A stretch of DNA of 64,000 nucleotides from Acherontichlamydia pituitae (GTDB taxonomy: Bacteria; Chlamydiota; Chlamydiia; Chlamydiales; Rhabdochlamydiaceae), in NCBI GenBank assembly GCA_019634675.1, contig JAHCAX010000007.1:35977-99976 (forward strand), in the 5' to 3' direction. Below the pieces are notes generated by a model, which had not been told where the DNA came from, ran no database searches, and saw only the letters and a program-made list of their open reading frames with translations. Positions 27,201-35,868 of the stretch are shown one piece after another; position 1 is the stretch's first letter; every line of letters begins with the position of its first letter. A program made the position numbers and the translations under genes.

Positions 27201-30200
27201 AGGAGCTACCATCGATGTCACTGGATCCAACACTCTGACTTTGTCAGGTATCATTTCGGGCGCTTCTTCAAGCGATGGATTCAGTAAAACCAATACAGGC
27301 ACATTGATCCTTTCCAACGCCAACACTTATACTGGTCCCACAAACATTCTCGGAGGGGTGCTCGGGTTAAGCAATTCAGGAAATCTCGGCAACACTTCTG
27401 GCATCTTTTTTAGCGGAGGTTCATTTCAGGCCACGACAACGGTAACATTGAACGAACCGATTACATTTGTTTCAGGAGAAGGAGGAGGCAGCTTCGACGT
27501 CTCAAGTGGAAATACTTTGACATTGTCTGGGACTGTAGCAGGCTCGAATAATGCCGATCCCCTTGTGAAAAATGATGCGGGAACATTAGTCCTTTCAGGA
27601 ACGAATACCTATTCTGGGCTTACCAATGTAATGGGCGGTGTGCTTAGCATTGCCAATCCCAGCAATTTGGGTAATAGCAGTGCGGTTAAGCTTAGCGATG
27701 CAACGTTGCAGCTAGCATCCTCTATGAACCTTCAAGCATCCGTCGGCATTTCATTAAACGGTGCTCGGGGAACAATTGATACGAATGGATTTGATTCTAC
27801 CATTTCCGGCGTGATCTCGGGAGGAGCTGGTAGTGGATTAACAAAAATCAAAGAGGGGGTTTTGACCCTTGGCAATAATGCTAATACCTATTCAGGGCCG
27901 ACAACTGTTTTGGCCGGGCACCTCAGTATTGCAGATCTTGGTAATTTAGGATCTAGTACTGCATTAACGCTCAATGGCGGGACATTGGAGATACACAGCG
28001 CTTTAACCCTTCCTACAGCAATCAGTGTTTCTATCGGAAGCAATGGAGGAACGATCTCCACGAATCAAGCTAATTCTTCTATTGAAGGCGTTCTTTCTGG
28101 TCCTGGTCTTTTTACGAAAACTGGCTCGGGAATTTTGACCCTTGGCAATGCTTCTAACAGCTATACAGGGATCACGAATGTTTTTGACGGCGAACTTAAC
28201 ATCAGCTCTGTTGCAAACTTAGGCTCTACCGCGGGCCTTGTTCTTAACGGTGGCGGACTGAGGATGGCTGCTGCTTTAAATCTTCCAGATTCTCTTAATC
28301 TCAATTTAGGCAGTCAAGGAGGGAGCATTGATACGGATAGTTATAATTCTTCCATTGGAGGCATTCTTAGCGGAACGGGAGCTTTTACAAAGATCGGCAC
28401 GGGCGTACTGACTTTGAGCAATGCGGCAAACAATTATTCAGGCCCTACAAACATTTTAGGGGGTGAAATCAGTATCAGCAGTGCTGGCAATCTCGGTTCG
28501 ACACCTTTTATTAGTTTCAGTGGGGGAAAGTTGAATGCGATGCAGACTTTTACGCTTTCTCAAAATATGGTGCTGAACCCAAATGATGGCGGCGCCACGA
28601 TCGATGTTGGAGGATCCAATACACTTACTTTGACTGGCGTGGTGTCTGGTACTGTTGGCAGCGATGCATTCAACAAGAGCGGCATTGGAATGCTGGTGTT
28701 GTCAAACATGAACACATATGCAGGTCCGACTAATGTTCTTGCAGGGACCTTGAGCATTGGCAGTGCTGGAGGATTAAGCAGCACTTCAGAGATCTTTCTA
28801 AGCGGAAGCACATTAGCATCAACTGCGTCGTTTGCATTGAGCCAGCCGGTTGCGTTCGTAGCAGGACAAGGAGGCGGTACTTTTGATGTAGCAGCAGGGA
28901 CAACATTGACTTTATCAGGAGCAATTAGCGGAACAAACGCGGCGGATCCTTTCGTGAAGACTGATGCTGGAACGTTGGTGCTTTCAGGAGCCAACACCTA
29001 TTTGGGCCCTACGAATGTTCTTGGAGGGACTCTCAGCATTAGCAGTTCTCATAACCTCGGGAATACCACAACAATTGCTCTTGATAGCAGCACATTGCAG
29101 CTGGCATCTGCTTTAAATCTCTCTTCCTTGATAGGAATGGTTTTAAGCGGATCTGGCGGAACGATTGATACAGATAGTTTTGATTCAAGCATTTCTGGAG
29201 TGATTTCCGGAGGAGGAAGCTGTCCGCTGACCAAGATCAACACGGGAACATTGACTCTGGACAATGCTTCTAATACTTATTCTGGAGCGACAAATGTGTT
29301 AGGCGGCGTGCTTAATATCAACAATATGGGCAATTTAGGTTCTAGTAGTTCGCTTGTCATTGATAACGCTACTTTGAAAATGGCTGGTTCGTTAATGCTG
29401 CCAAATACTCTTGGGATCGCGTTAGGGAGCAACGGCAGTATTTTCAATACAGATGGATTTAATTCCAGCATCAACGGCATTATTGCTGGTTCTGGAGCAT
29501 TGAAGAAGATCAATGACGGGACATTAACACTAGCCAATGCATCAAACACATACACTGGAGAGACGAGCGTTCAAGGCGGGACACTGAGTATCAATAGCCT
29601 TGGTAACTTGGGATCGAGTTCTTCTCTTGTCCTAGATAGTGGCGCTTTGCAGATGGCATCCGGTCTAAACCTTCCCTCTTCTTTAGGGATCACGCTTGGG
29701 GCAAATGGAGGGACATTTGATACAGATGGTCTTCCTTCCTCTATTGCAGGACAGATTTCAGGAACAGGAGCGCTGACAAAAATAAGTGTAGGCGCTTTGA
29801 CTTTGAGCAATGCAGCCAACAATTATTCAGGTCCTACAAATATTTACGGAGGTGAAATCAGTATCAGCAGTGCTGGCAATCTTGGTTCGACCCCTTCTAT
29901 CACTTTCAGCGGGGGCAAATTAAATGTAACAGAAACTTTCACCCTTTCTCAGCAAATAGCGCTGAATCCGAATGGAGGAGGCGCCACTATCGATGTTGGA
30001 GGGGCTGATACGCTTACTTTGTCCGACATAGTCTCTGGTACGGTTTCCAGTGATGCATTGAACAAAACAGGTACAGGAACGCTTCTGTTGTCAAATACGA
30101 ATACGTATGCGGGTCCGACTAATATTCTTGCTGGGACTTTAGAACTGTCTGGCAATGCTACCTTTAATCCTAGCGGTGCTGTTTCTGTTTCATCTGGAGC

Positions 30201-32559
30201 AATTTTTGATATTGTTGCTCTTTCTTCTCCAAATTTGACTATTGGGGACTTGAGTGGAGCTGGCAATGTGGTGTTAGGTTCTACGGATCTGATAGTAGGA
30301 ACAAGTACTGCATCTACGACTTTTTCCGGCATCATCAGCGGACAGGGTGCGTTGACAAAACAGGGCAGCGGCACACTCATCCTTACAGGTGCAAATACTT
30401 TTGAAGGGGGTACAAGGATCGATCAAGGAATGCTTCAGTTTTCAGAAGCTGGGGCCCTTTATCCGACAGGGAACATTGAATTAAATGGATCAGGCTCTTT
30501 TGACCTATCCCAAATTTCTTCATCCTCCTTGTCGATCGGAAAGTTGCAAGGAAGCGGCGGAACTGTTCATCTAGGAAGCAAAACGCTTGCTCTTGATTTC
30601 GATGGTTTTTCTTCTTTTTCGGGCGATATTCTCGGATCTGGCGGCTTGTTTAAAGATGGGGAGGGGATCCTTCATCTCTTTGGCAATAATGCTTACTATG
30701 GAGGAACAACGATTGCCAATGGGACAGTTTGCATCAAGAGCAACGGCAATCTCGGCGAAGCTTCTGGAAGAGTTCAGTTTGCCGGAGGGACGTTAAGAGT
30801 AGACCATTCCTTGAATTTTTTTAGGGACATTGCGATGTCAGGAGATGGTACTGTCGATGTTGCGGTTGGTCATAAGGTGGAATATGCAGGCTCGTTGTCT
30901 GGCGATGGGGTTTTAGAAAAAAAGGGTTTTGGAAACCTAAAAATCTTAGGTGACAACTCCTCCTATTCAGCACCAGTTGCAGTCCATGAAGGGATCCTGT
31001 CTGTGGACGGAACGCTCCCTTCTCCAATTGCTGTCCATCCTGCAGGAGTGTTAAAAGGGACAGGTTCTACCGGTTCCGTCATAAACAAAGGGATCGTAGC
31101 AGCCGGCAATTCAATAGGCACGTTGAACATCGTTGGAAATTTCGCTCAGGCAGCTGATGGGATGCTCTTGAATGAGATCGATCCTTTTGGCCATTCGAGT
31201 TTGCTGAACATATCTGGTTCATCCGTTCTGGACGGCACGTTGAATGTTCTGCCCCATCCAGGCAGCTACTTTGCCGATTCGTATGTCTATACCCTCCTTA
31301 CTGCACCCGGCGGTGTTGCCGGAGAATTTGCTAGAGTTCATTTCCTCGATCCAGCAGGAGAGGCTGCATTCAAGCTCCAGTATTTGTCAGATAGAGTCCT
31401 CTTATCTTTTGGCGACAACCATCTGTTTTCCGGAATCGTCACTCGGATCAAGCAGCACAATCCGCGACAGGTAAAGAAGTATTTAGAAAAGCAGACCTAT
31501 TTTTCCAATGGGCAGTTGATCCCTTCCCAGGCAGACCTTTATCAGGTTGTCGTCGACCTGTCTGAATTAAGCAAACACCAGCTTGTTTCTGCTTTGAACC
31601 AGCTTCATCCTGCACAGTTTGGAGCCTTTAGCATTGTCAATAACAATGTCCGCAGTTATTTGAGCTCGATCTTCACACGCCATCCATCTGAAGAGTGCTG
31701 CCGCCATCTCATTGAAATATGCCCATGTCCTCGTAGCAGCATATGGGTTGATCCTTTTATTTTTGTCACTGATCAAGACCATGCGCACCAGCAAAGAGGG
31801 TTCGATGCGGTCTCAGGCGGCATCGCAGTCGGTGGAGACTACAGCTTTGACAATAATATTCTTGTCGGAATTGCCGGAGGCGGATCTTATTCTGGACTTG
31901 ATTGGAGCTCACATCAAGGAAATGCGAAAATCACGTCTGGATTTTTAGGCCTCTATGCAGATTGGATGTGGAGTAGGTTTGCGGTGGAAGCTGCTTTGAT
32001 CGGCGGAGAAAACTTTTACAATGTGCATCGAAACATCCATTTTCATAAGGTTCATCGAAAGGCCAAGAACAAGCACCATGGATACGATTTAACAGCCCAT
32101 TTAGGCGGTGGCGTGGACTTCCAGATCAGCCCTTTCTACATCCAACCATTTTTTGACCTTGATTATTCTTTTCTGCATCAACAGGGGTATAAAGAAAGAG
32201 GCGCCAAAAGCCTGGATTTGCACGTCAATGGCAAAAACGAACAGATGCTTAGATGCGAAGAGGGGATTTATCTCACGCGCAGTTTTGAGACACGTAAAGG
32301 GTGTTTTTCCTATGGTTATTGGCTCAGCTGGGTTACTCAGTTGCACGTGAACAATAAAAATTACACCGCATCGTTGCGAGGTCAGAAAGGGACATTCACA
32401 GTGTGGAGCTACCATCATGTTTCCAACCGTCTTTCTCCAGGATTCGATCTGAATTGGAACATCGATGAATCCTTTTCTTTAGCCCTGCGCGCCGGAGCTG
32501 AGATTGGACAGGACGTGGTGGACTATAAAGGGGACCTTCATTTTGCATGGGGGTTTTAA
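24268..32559 (+). CDS. Giant autotransporter adhesin with passenger-associated repeats
   Basis: 2,763 residues from ATG 24268 (AGGTG just upstream); an in-frame TTG further up would hide the signal peptide. Signal peptide ends near SSYA/EQV. A very Gly-rich region (residues ~130-495) follows, then some twenty passenger repeats of the type GTLTLSGxNTYxGPTNVLGG, predicted to form a long beta-helix. The C-terminal ~270 residues form an autotransporter barrel (GGIAVGGDYSFDNNILVGIA ... DLHFAWGF, ending in Phe as outer-membrane barrels do). It lacks the many GGA(I/L/V) and FxxN motifs of classic chlamydial Pmp proteins, so it is probably another autotransporter class. Likely surface adhesin. Convergent with the next gene: the stops overlap. 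Confidence 0.92.
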   Translation: MHFKNSRYYPFHISYVVLLFSILNKSSYAEQVYLTSDTLPYPNPGELRYALENFNSNGDVIQFSPQINNLTITLSGPLPPINLSSGILQMEGQGSSYNITIDGNGYPIFFVQNGTLQIQSFNSVTLQNATAQGGNGGASISPISYGGGGGGGGGMGAGGALFVNDTANVIIHSDVSNFAINNNAAIGGAGAIGGGFGMGSPISGPGGGGGGGMFAPGGDGGDIGYNQDYNNYAGGGGGGGGGSSSGIMGGSGSVTNVGDQITGVGGTGGVGGGYIGGNGAAGGNSVGNVPSPPASAGSAGQSTAVVFNGGGGGGGAAGTCSSSTGQGNGGSGGSGGDFSGGGGGGGGTFNIGTNAGGGNGATGGFGGGGGGAGTASYIDNSVPNLGGNGNFGGGGGGSGSDLPGLGGGGSLFGGGSGGTTPQSSLAGGPGGGGAGLGGGIFLRSGSSLTLNNPTFSGNGATGGAAGIVGGGTGGNGGATNGLGAGPDIFMMSSSSLTINVDNALTIASTIASDNGTGGGSTNSGGLFKGGSGILTLSGVNNSSGYTGDTAINQGTLSISNDNNLGNGGGISFNLPGPGTLQFTGTTSSNRPITLNTNGTIQVNGSNTVTLSGMIGGSGGGDQGGLIYSGPGKIILTSSQNNFVGGTTINGGTLALGGAGTLLLTGAIDVFKGGTFDISTSSNAVTIGDLSGNGAVALGSQSLTVGTANPAVTFSGVIGGTGGSLTKLGSGTLYLTGSNTYSGSTKLNAGTLSINTGSSLGGTSNLQFNGGTFQSTGTFTFSPGIAINAGGGKIDVTQGNTLTLSGVVSGASSSDALSKIDSGTLVLTNTNSYAGPTNILGGVLSISSAGNLGGTSGVSFSGGTLQSTGSFTLSPDIILNAGGGGANIDVTNGNTLVLEGNISGSSKNDGFNIIDTGVLTLSGSNSYHGPTNILKGALNIGSASNLSPNTSQVTFSGSTLKATGTFTLPQNMMLSPNGGGATIDVTGSNTLTLSGIISGASSSDGFSKTNTGTLILSNANTYTGPTNILGGVLGLSNSGNLGNTSGIFFSGGSFQATTTVTLNEPITFVSGEGGGSFDVSSGNTLTLSGTVAGSNNADPLVKNDAGTLVLSGTNTYSGLTNVMGGVLSIANPSNLGNSSAVKLSDATLQLASSMNLQASVGISLNGARGTIDTNGFDSTISGVISGGAGSGLTKIKEGVLTLGNNANTYSGPTTVLAGHLSIADLGNLGSSTALTLNGGTLEIHSALTLPTAISVSIGSNGGTISTNQANSSIEGVLSGPGLFTKTGSGILTLGNASNSYTGITNVFDGELNISSVANLGSTAGLVLNGGGLRMAAALNLPDSLNLNLGSQGGSIDTDSYNSSIGGILSGTGAFTKIGTGVLTLSNAANNYSGPTNILGGEISISSAGNLGSTPFISFSGGKLNAMQTFTLSQNMVLNPNDGGATIDVGGSNTLTLTGVVSGTVGSDAFNKSGIGMLVLSNMNTYAGPTNVLAGTLSIGSAGGLSSTSEIFLSGSTLASTASFALSQPVAFVAGQGGGTFDVAAGTTLTLSGAISGTNAADPFVKTDAGTLVLSGANTYLGPTNVLGGTLSISSSHNLGNTTTIALDSSTLQLASALNLSSLIGMVLSGSGGTIDTDSFDSSISGVISGGGSCPLTKINTGTLTLDNASNTYSGATNVLGGVLNINNMGNLGSSSSLVIDNATLKMAGSLMLPNTLGIALGSNGSIFNTDGFNSSINGIIAGSGALKKINDGTLTLANASNTYTGETSVQGGTLSINSLGNLGSSSSLVLDSGALQMASGLNLPSSLGITLGANGGTFDTDGLPSSIAGQISGTGALTKISVGALTLSNAANNYSGPTNIYGGEISISSAGNLGSTPSITFSGGKLNVTETFTLSQQIALNPNGGGATIDVGGADTLTLSDIVSGTVSSDALNKTGTGTLLLSNTNTYAGPTNILAGTLELSGNATFNPSGAVSVSSGAIFDIVALSSPNLTIGDLSGAGNVVLGSTDLIVGTSTASTTFSGIISGQGALTKQGSGTLILTGANTFEGGTRIDQGMLQFSEAGALYPTGNIELNGSGSFDLSQISSSSLSIGKLQGSGGTVHLGSKTLALDFDGFSSFSGDILGSGGLFKDGEGILHLFGNNAYYGGTTIANGTVCIKSNGNLGEASGRVQFAGGTLRVDHSLNFFRDIAMSGDGTVDVAVGHKVEYAGSLSGDGVLEKKGFGNLKILGDNSSYSAPVAVHEGILSVDGTLPSPIAVHPAGVLKGTGSTGSVINKGIVAAGNSIGTLNIVGNFAQAADGMLLNEIDPFGHSSLLNISGSSVLDGTLNVLPHPGSYFADSYVYTLLTAPGGVAGEFARVHFLDPAGEAAFKLQYLSDRVLLSFGDNHLFSGIVTRIKQHNPRQVKKYLEKQTYFSNGQLIPSQADLYQVVVDLSELSKHQLVSALNQLHPAQFGAFSIVNNNVRSYLSSIFTRHPSEECCRHLIEICPCPRSSIWVDPFIFVTDQDHAHQQRGFDAVSGGIAVGGDYSFDNNILVGIAGGGSYSGLDWSSHQGNAKITSGFLGLYADWMWSRFAVEAALIGGENFYNVHRNIHFHKVHRKAKNKHHGYDLTAHLGGGVDFQISPFYIQPFFDLDYSFLHQQGYKERGAKSLDLHVNGKNEQMLRCEEGIYLTRSFETRKGCFSYGYWLSWVTQLHVNNKNYTASLRGQKGTFTVWSYHHVSNRLSPGFDLNWNIDESFSLALRAGAEIGQDVVDYKGDLHFAWGF
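28372..28752 (+). repeat. Intragenic duplication in autotransporter, copy 1
   Basis: 381 bp encoding the repeat unit from GAFTKIGTGVLTLSNAANNY to NTYAGPTNVLAGTL. It aligns without gaps to 29761-30141, exactly 1,389 bp (463 codons) downstream, much more closely than to the other repeats, so it marks a recent block duplication or gene-conversion tract. Confidence 0.75.
29761..30141 (+). repeat. Intragenic duplication in autotransporter, copy 2
   Basis: Partner of 28372-28752; encodes GALTKISVGALTLSNAANNY to NTYAGPTNILAGTL. Phrases such as ISISSAGNLGSTP are kept almost unchanged at DNA level. Confidence 0.75.
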
Positions 32560-33251
32560 GCGCGGAATGTAACGAGATGCGGAGACGGCCTGTTCCAAAG
32601 GCCGTTTTCTATGTCGACCAGGTCAGGATTGTTCGGGTTGTAGATTTTGATGCAGTCCCAATGCGAGGTCGGACTAAAATGGGATCCGTCATGATAGGCG
32701 ACATAAGCACGAAGGCGTCCCAAGATAGGAACTGCATCGAGAAGCCCCGACTTGATCTCGACCATCCCTTTTGCTGCATGGTAAAGGTGCCCTTTGTTCT
32801 GAGTGACTAAAGCAAGAAAAGCGTGTCCGATGATATGGAGGACAGCTAAAACGACCCTGCCGACGCTGGCAACAATGCCCACAAGGGGAATGCGGGAAAG
32901 CTTGTTCAACGTGTTTGTTTGATGTTCTAGCAAACCTTCTCGATTGATCACAGTCGCGCAGTCGCCATAGAGATAAGGCCCGGTCCAACTTTCTACGTCG
33001 GTGGCAACGACAAAGCATTTTGGAGTTGTCCTTGTAGCTCCTTTGTCCACGAAGCCCATGATCCCGTATCGGCACAGATTGTAGAGAGGAAAAATATGCC
33101 TCATAAAAACTTCGAGCACTTCGTTTTGGGAGTTAAATCGAATCTCCTCAATCTGTTCATGATTTTCATTATACATGACATGATTGGCCTCCGGACGCCA
33201 AGACCAAGATAGCGCTCCTTCACCAAAGCGCGCAGTATCGACTGTTGCCAT
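32556..33251 (-). CDS. Unrecognised protein with central hydrophobic segment
   Basis: 231 residues from ATG 33251 (MATVDTARFGEGALSW), GAGGTG just upstream; an in-frame TTG lies 21 bp further out. Central hydrophobic stretch ~115-145 (PLVGIVASVGRVVLAVLHII) with amphipathic flanks; several His and Cys in the rest (AYHDGSHFSPTSHWDCIKIY near the C-terminus). No family recognised. Its stop codon overlaps the stop of the autotransporter gene on the other strand. Could be a membrane-interacting effector, but nothing in the sequence proves this. Confidence 0.65.
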   Translation of the reverse strand: MATVDTARFGEGALSWSWRPEANHVMYNENHEQIEEIRFNSQNEVLEVFMRHIFPLYNLCRYGIMGFVDKGATRTTPKCFVVATDVESWTGPYLYGDCATVINREGLLEHQTNTLNKLSRIPLVGIVASVGRVVLAVLHIIGHAFLALVTQNKGHLYHAAKGMVEIKSGLLDAVPILGRLRAYVAYHDGSHFSPTSHWDCIKIYNPNNPDLVDIENGLWNRPSPHLVTFRA

Positions 33252-33362
33252 ATGCACCTCATCGGTTAACAAAATCTTTATAAAGTTACGCTGGTTGACG
33301 GATGTTGTCCATAAAAAGCTTCAGAAGTCCAAATGTCGGTACTTCATTTACTTATGGGATAA

Positions 33363-33550
33363 GGGTGTAATTAAAAGCGGTAGTGTCAGCAAAAAGCGAG
33401 CGAGGATGCCAAATTGCAAGGCGCCCGAAGGGGTTCCCGATGCAGGCAACCTCGTAGGGGGTTGTCGAAGCAGGGCAACATAGCAAGTTGGCGTCCGCAG
33501 CCGATTTTTGCTAACTAGCACTTTTAATTACACCCGAATAACGGAATGAT
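33363..33550. repeat. Interspersed repeat element A, copy 1 (MITE-like)
   Basis: About 190 bp with inverted ends: the left end GGGTGTAATTAAAAG and the right end CTTTTAATTACACCC are exact complements, and the similarity continues inwards (GTAGTGTCAGCAAAAA against the complement of TTTTTGCTAACTAGCAC). The core is GC-rich with a hairpin CAACCTC/GGGGTTG. It is strongly similar to 48836-49183 once that copy's insertion is removed. No coding potential. It ends about 50 bp before fumC and is followed by ordinary sequence to the fumC ribosome binding site (GGAGGGTGT before ATG 33599). Confidence 0.8.
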
Positions 33551-33598
33551 GACAAGAAATTCATCAAGGGGTAACGTGAGGAGTATTTCGGAGGGTGT

Positions 33599-34999
33599 AT
33601 GGGAAAAGATGTTCGGATTGAAAAGGACTCATTGGGCGAAGTGGAAGTCCCAGCTGACCGCTATTATGGCGCTCAGACGATGCGCTCAGTGGAGAACTTT
33701 CCGATCGGCAAACACCGGGACCGGATGCCGATCGAAGTGATCCATGAGCTGGCCTTGATCAAAAAAGCTGCTGCGATTGTCAACTGCGATCTCAACCTTA
33801 TCCCTAAGGAAAAACGGGACCTGATCGTGAGCGCGGCAGACGAGGTGATCTCAGGCAAGCTCGACGATCATTTTCCTTTAAACGTCTGGCAGACGGGATC
33901 GGGGACGCAGACCAATATGAACGTGAACGAGGTGATCTCGAACCGCGCTATCGAAATGGCCAAAGGAGTCCTTGGGTCTAAAAGTCCGATCCATCCGAAC
34001 GACGATGTCAATAAGTCCCAATCCTCGAACGACGTCTTTCCAGCAGCGATGCATATCGCTGCATCCCTTGCGGTCGTTAACATGTTGATCCCCAATTTGA
34101 AGGTGCTCTATCAAGGCCTGCAGAAAAAATCCAAGGAGTTCATGGATGTTGTCAAAGTAGGAAGGACCCACCTGATGGATGCAACGCCTTTGACCTTGGG
34201 CCAAGAGTTTTCCGGGTATGCTTCGCAGATTGAGCATGGGATCCGAGCGATCGAGAACGCCCTTCCCCACCTCTCTGAGATCGCGCTTGGCGGAACTGCC
34301 GTTGGCACAGGATTGAATGCCCATCCTCAATATGCGGAAAAGGTCGCTATGAAGATCACGGAGCTGACAGGACACCGTTTTATTTCCGCTCCGAACAAGT
34401 TTGAAGCGTTAGCTTCCAATGATGCCATTGTCGAGATGAGCGGCGCCTTGAAGCGGGTAGCCTGCTCGATGATGAAGATTGCAAACGATATCCGCTGGCT
34501 GGCGTCCGGGCCCCGTTGCGGTTTGGGAGAGATCTTCATTCCAGAGAATGAACCGGGATCATCGATCATGCCAGGCAAGGTCAATCCGACGCAAAGCGAG
34601 TCGATGACAATGGTCGCAGTTCAAGTTCTTGGCAACGATGCTGCGATCGGCATAGCGGGGACCCAGGGCAATTTTGAGCTCAACGTCTTTAAGCCTGTCA
34701 TGATCTATAACCTGATGCACTCGATCCATCTTCTGTCAGATGTTTCCGTCAACTTCCATGATAAGTGCCTGGTCGGTATCACGCCAAACTACAAAAAGAT
34801 CAATGAGCACTTGGAAAATTGCCTCATGCTGGCAACAGCGCTCAATCCGATCATCGGCTACGACAAAGCCGCCAAAGTGGTCCAAAAAGCGCACAAGGAG
34901 AACATCACGCTCCGCGAGGCCGCTCTGCAGATGGGGGTGATGTCGGAAGAGGAGTTCAATAAGGCGATCGATCCTTCCAAGATGGTTAATCTAAAGTAG
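33599..34999 (+). CDS. fumC: Fumarate hydratase class II
   Basis: 466 residues, standard for the family. Interconverts fumarate and malate in the TCA cycle. The signature GSSIMPGKVNPTQ is complete; TGSGTQTNMNVNEVISNRA, GRTHLMDATPLTLGQEFSGY and the substrate-binding HPNDDVNKSQSSND are all present. It starts MGKDVRIEKDSLGEVEVPAD after GGAGG. The gene end overlaps by 14 bases the end of a truncated Rhs cassette on the opposite strand. Confidence 0.97.
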   Translation: MGKDVRIEKDSLGEVEVPADRYYGAQTMRSVENFPIGKHRDRMPIEVIHELALIKKAAAIVNCDLNLIPKEKRDLIVSAADEVISGKLDDHFPLNVWQTGSGTQTNMNVNEVISNRAIEMAKGVLGSKSPIHPNDDVNKSQSSNDVFPAAMHIAASLAVVNMLIPNLKVLYQGLQKKSKEFMDVVKVGRTHLMDATPLTLGQEFSGYASQIEHGIRAIENALPHLSEIALGGTAVGTGLNAHPQYAEKVAMKITELTGHRFISAPNKFEALASNDAIVEMSGALKRVACSMMKIANDIRWLASGPRCGLGEIFIPENEPGSSIMPGKVNPTQSESMTMVAVQVLGNDAAIGIAGTQGNFELNVFKPVMIYNLMHSIHLLSDVSVNFHDKCLVGITPNYKKINEHLENCLMLATALNPIIGYDKAAKVVQKAHKENITLREAALQMGVMSEEEFNKAIDPSKMVNLK

Positions 35000-35486
35000 G
35001 CGCCTCAGCCAACTTATTGAATGCCACAACGCCATTGGCAGTGGCGTAGCCTCCCGTGATGAGGGAGGCGACTTCAAGGCCGAGGGTCGTCTTATCGCGG
35101 AATCCATTGTAGATCGGATCGTTGGGGTTGAGGGAAAACGTTGAAGCTATCCACGAGTTGATGGTGCCAAGTTGGGCGACTTGCGCTTCAGAGATAGCTT
35201 GCATCATCGAAGAGGTCTGTTCGGGGAGGAATTCAGAAACCTCTGCTCCGAGAAGGAATGCACAGTTGTGCAGGTCATGGAGGGCGCTTACGGTGAAATT
35301 AACAAGACCATTGCCAATCCCGACGGCTGCCGACCTGGCCTTAGATCGGGAAGGACGGCCTTGGGGTTCAGGAAGAGGGCTGAGAGCGACTTGTTTGTTT
35401 GAGGCTTGGGGTGCTGTCACCCATGGGGTTTGAACAGAAGGAGTAGAGAGTGGCGGCAGAGAGATCAAAAGATATTCCTTATTCAT
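34986..35486 (-). pseudogene. Orphan Rhs C-terminal cassette lacking a toxin domain
   Basis: 166 codons. Residues ~5-160 match the pre-toxin part of the complete Rhs protein (NGLVNFTVSALHDLHNCAFL, LPEQTSSMMQAISEAQ, DPIYNGFRDKTTLGLEVASL) at both protein and DNA level, partner region about 37770-38205. After GVVAFNKLAEAP it stops at once (TLD), inside the 3' end of fumC, so the toxin domain is missing. The start (MNKEYLLISLPPLSTPSVQT) is in the linker after the Rhs core. It is a leftover of an older toxin tip, probably non-functional but able to recombine with the main gene. Confidence 0.75.
35030..35435 (-). repeat. Rhs pre-toxin repeat, copy A
   Basis: DNA closely similar to about 37780-38190 within the full rhs gene and, over a shorter stretch, to 36205-36410. 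Copies A and the full gene share an internal 7-bp hairpin GCCTCCC/GGGAGGC that copy B has lost. Confidence 0.75.
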
Positions 35487-35507
35487 CTTAAGACAACTAA
35501 ATCGGTC

Positions 35508-35825
35508 TCATAATATTTTTCTCATAATGTCTTTAGCTTCTTGTATTGTTACTCCAATCCGTGTTTGAAATTCCCACTCTTCTATTTGTCTTAAAACCTC
35601 CTCGAAAGATTTTTTTAATAAATTCAACTCAATATCATTTAAAAAAAGAATAATTTCATCTTCATTTTCTTTTTCAGAAATTTTGTCCATCAAATCAACT
35701 ACAATTGGTTTTTTCGCTCCAATATTATTTTCAAAATTATGGACATAGAATCCATGACAAACTTCATTTAAGATGTTTGATATTGGCCAGATTTCATCCC
35801 ATTTTATTCCCACGATTTTTTCCAT
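35508..35825 (-). CDS. Putative immunity protein for orphan Rhs toxin
   Basis: 105 residues, small, charged and rich in Glu, Asp, Ile and Lys (SEKENEDEIILFLNDIELNL). It has no signal peptide and is strongly AT-rich compared with flanking rhs sequence. It lies 43 bp downstream of the orphan toxin tip at 35869-36516 on the same strand, the usual place for the cognate immunity gene. Family not recognised; role inferred from position, size and composition. Confidence 0.65.
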   Translation of the reverse strand: MEKIVGIKWDEIWPISNILNEVCHGFYVHNFENNIGAKKPIVVDLMDKISEKENEDEIILFLNDIELNLLKKSFEEVLRQIEEWEFQTRIGVTIQEAKDIMRKIL

Positions 35826-35868
35826 TTTATTTTATGTCCTCCAAAAAATATTTGCATCCTCTTTTCGG

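Noticed and set aside
25900..30900. CRISPR-like periodic repeats
   Set aside because: Units are long, coding, in frame and diverged; they encode passenger-associated repeats of one protein.
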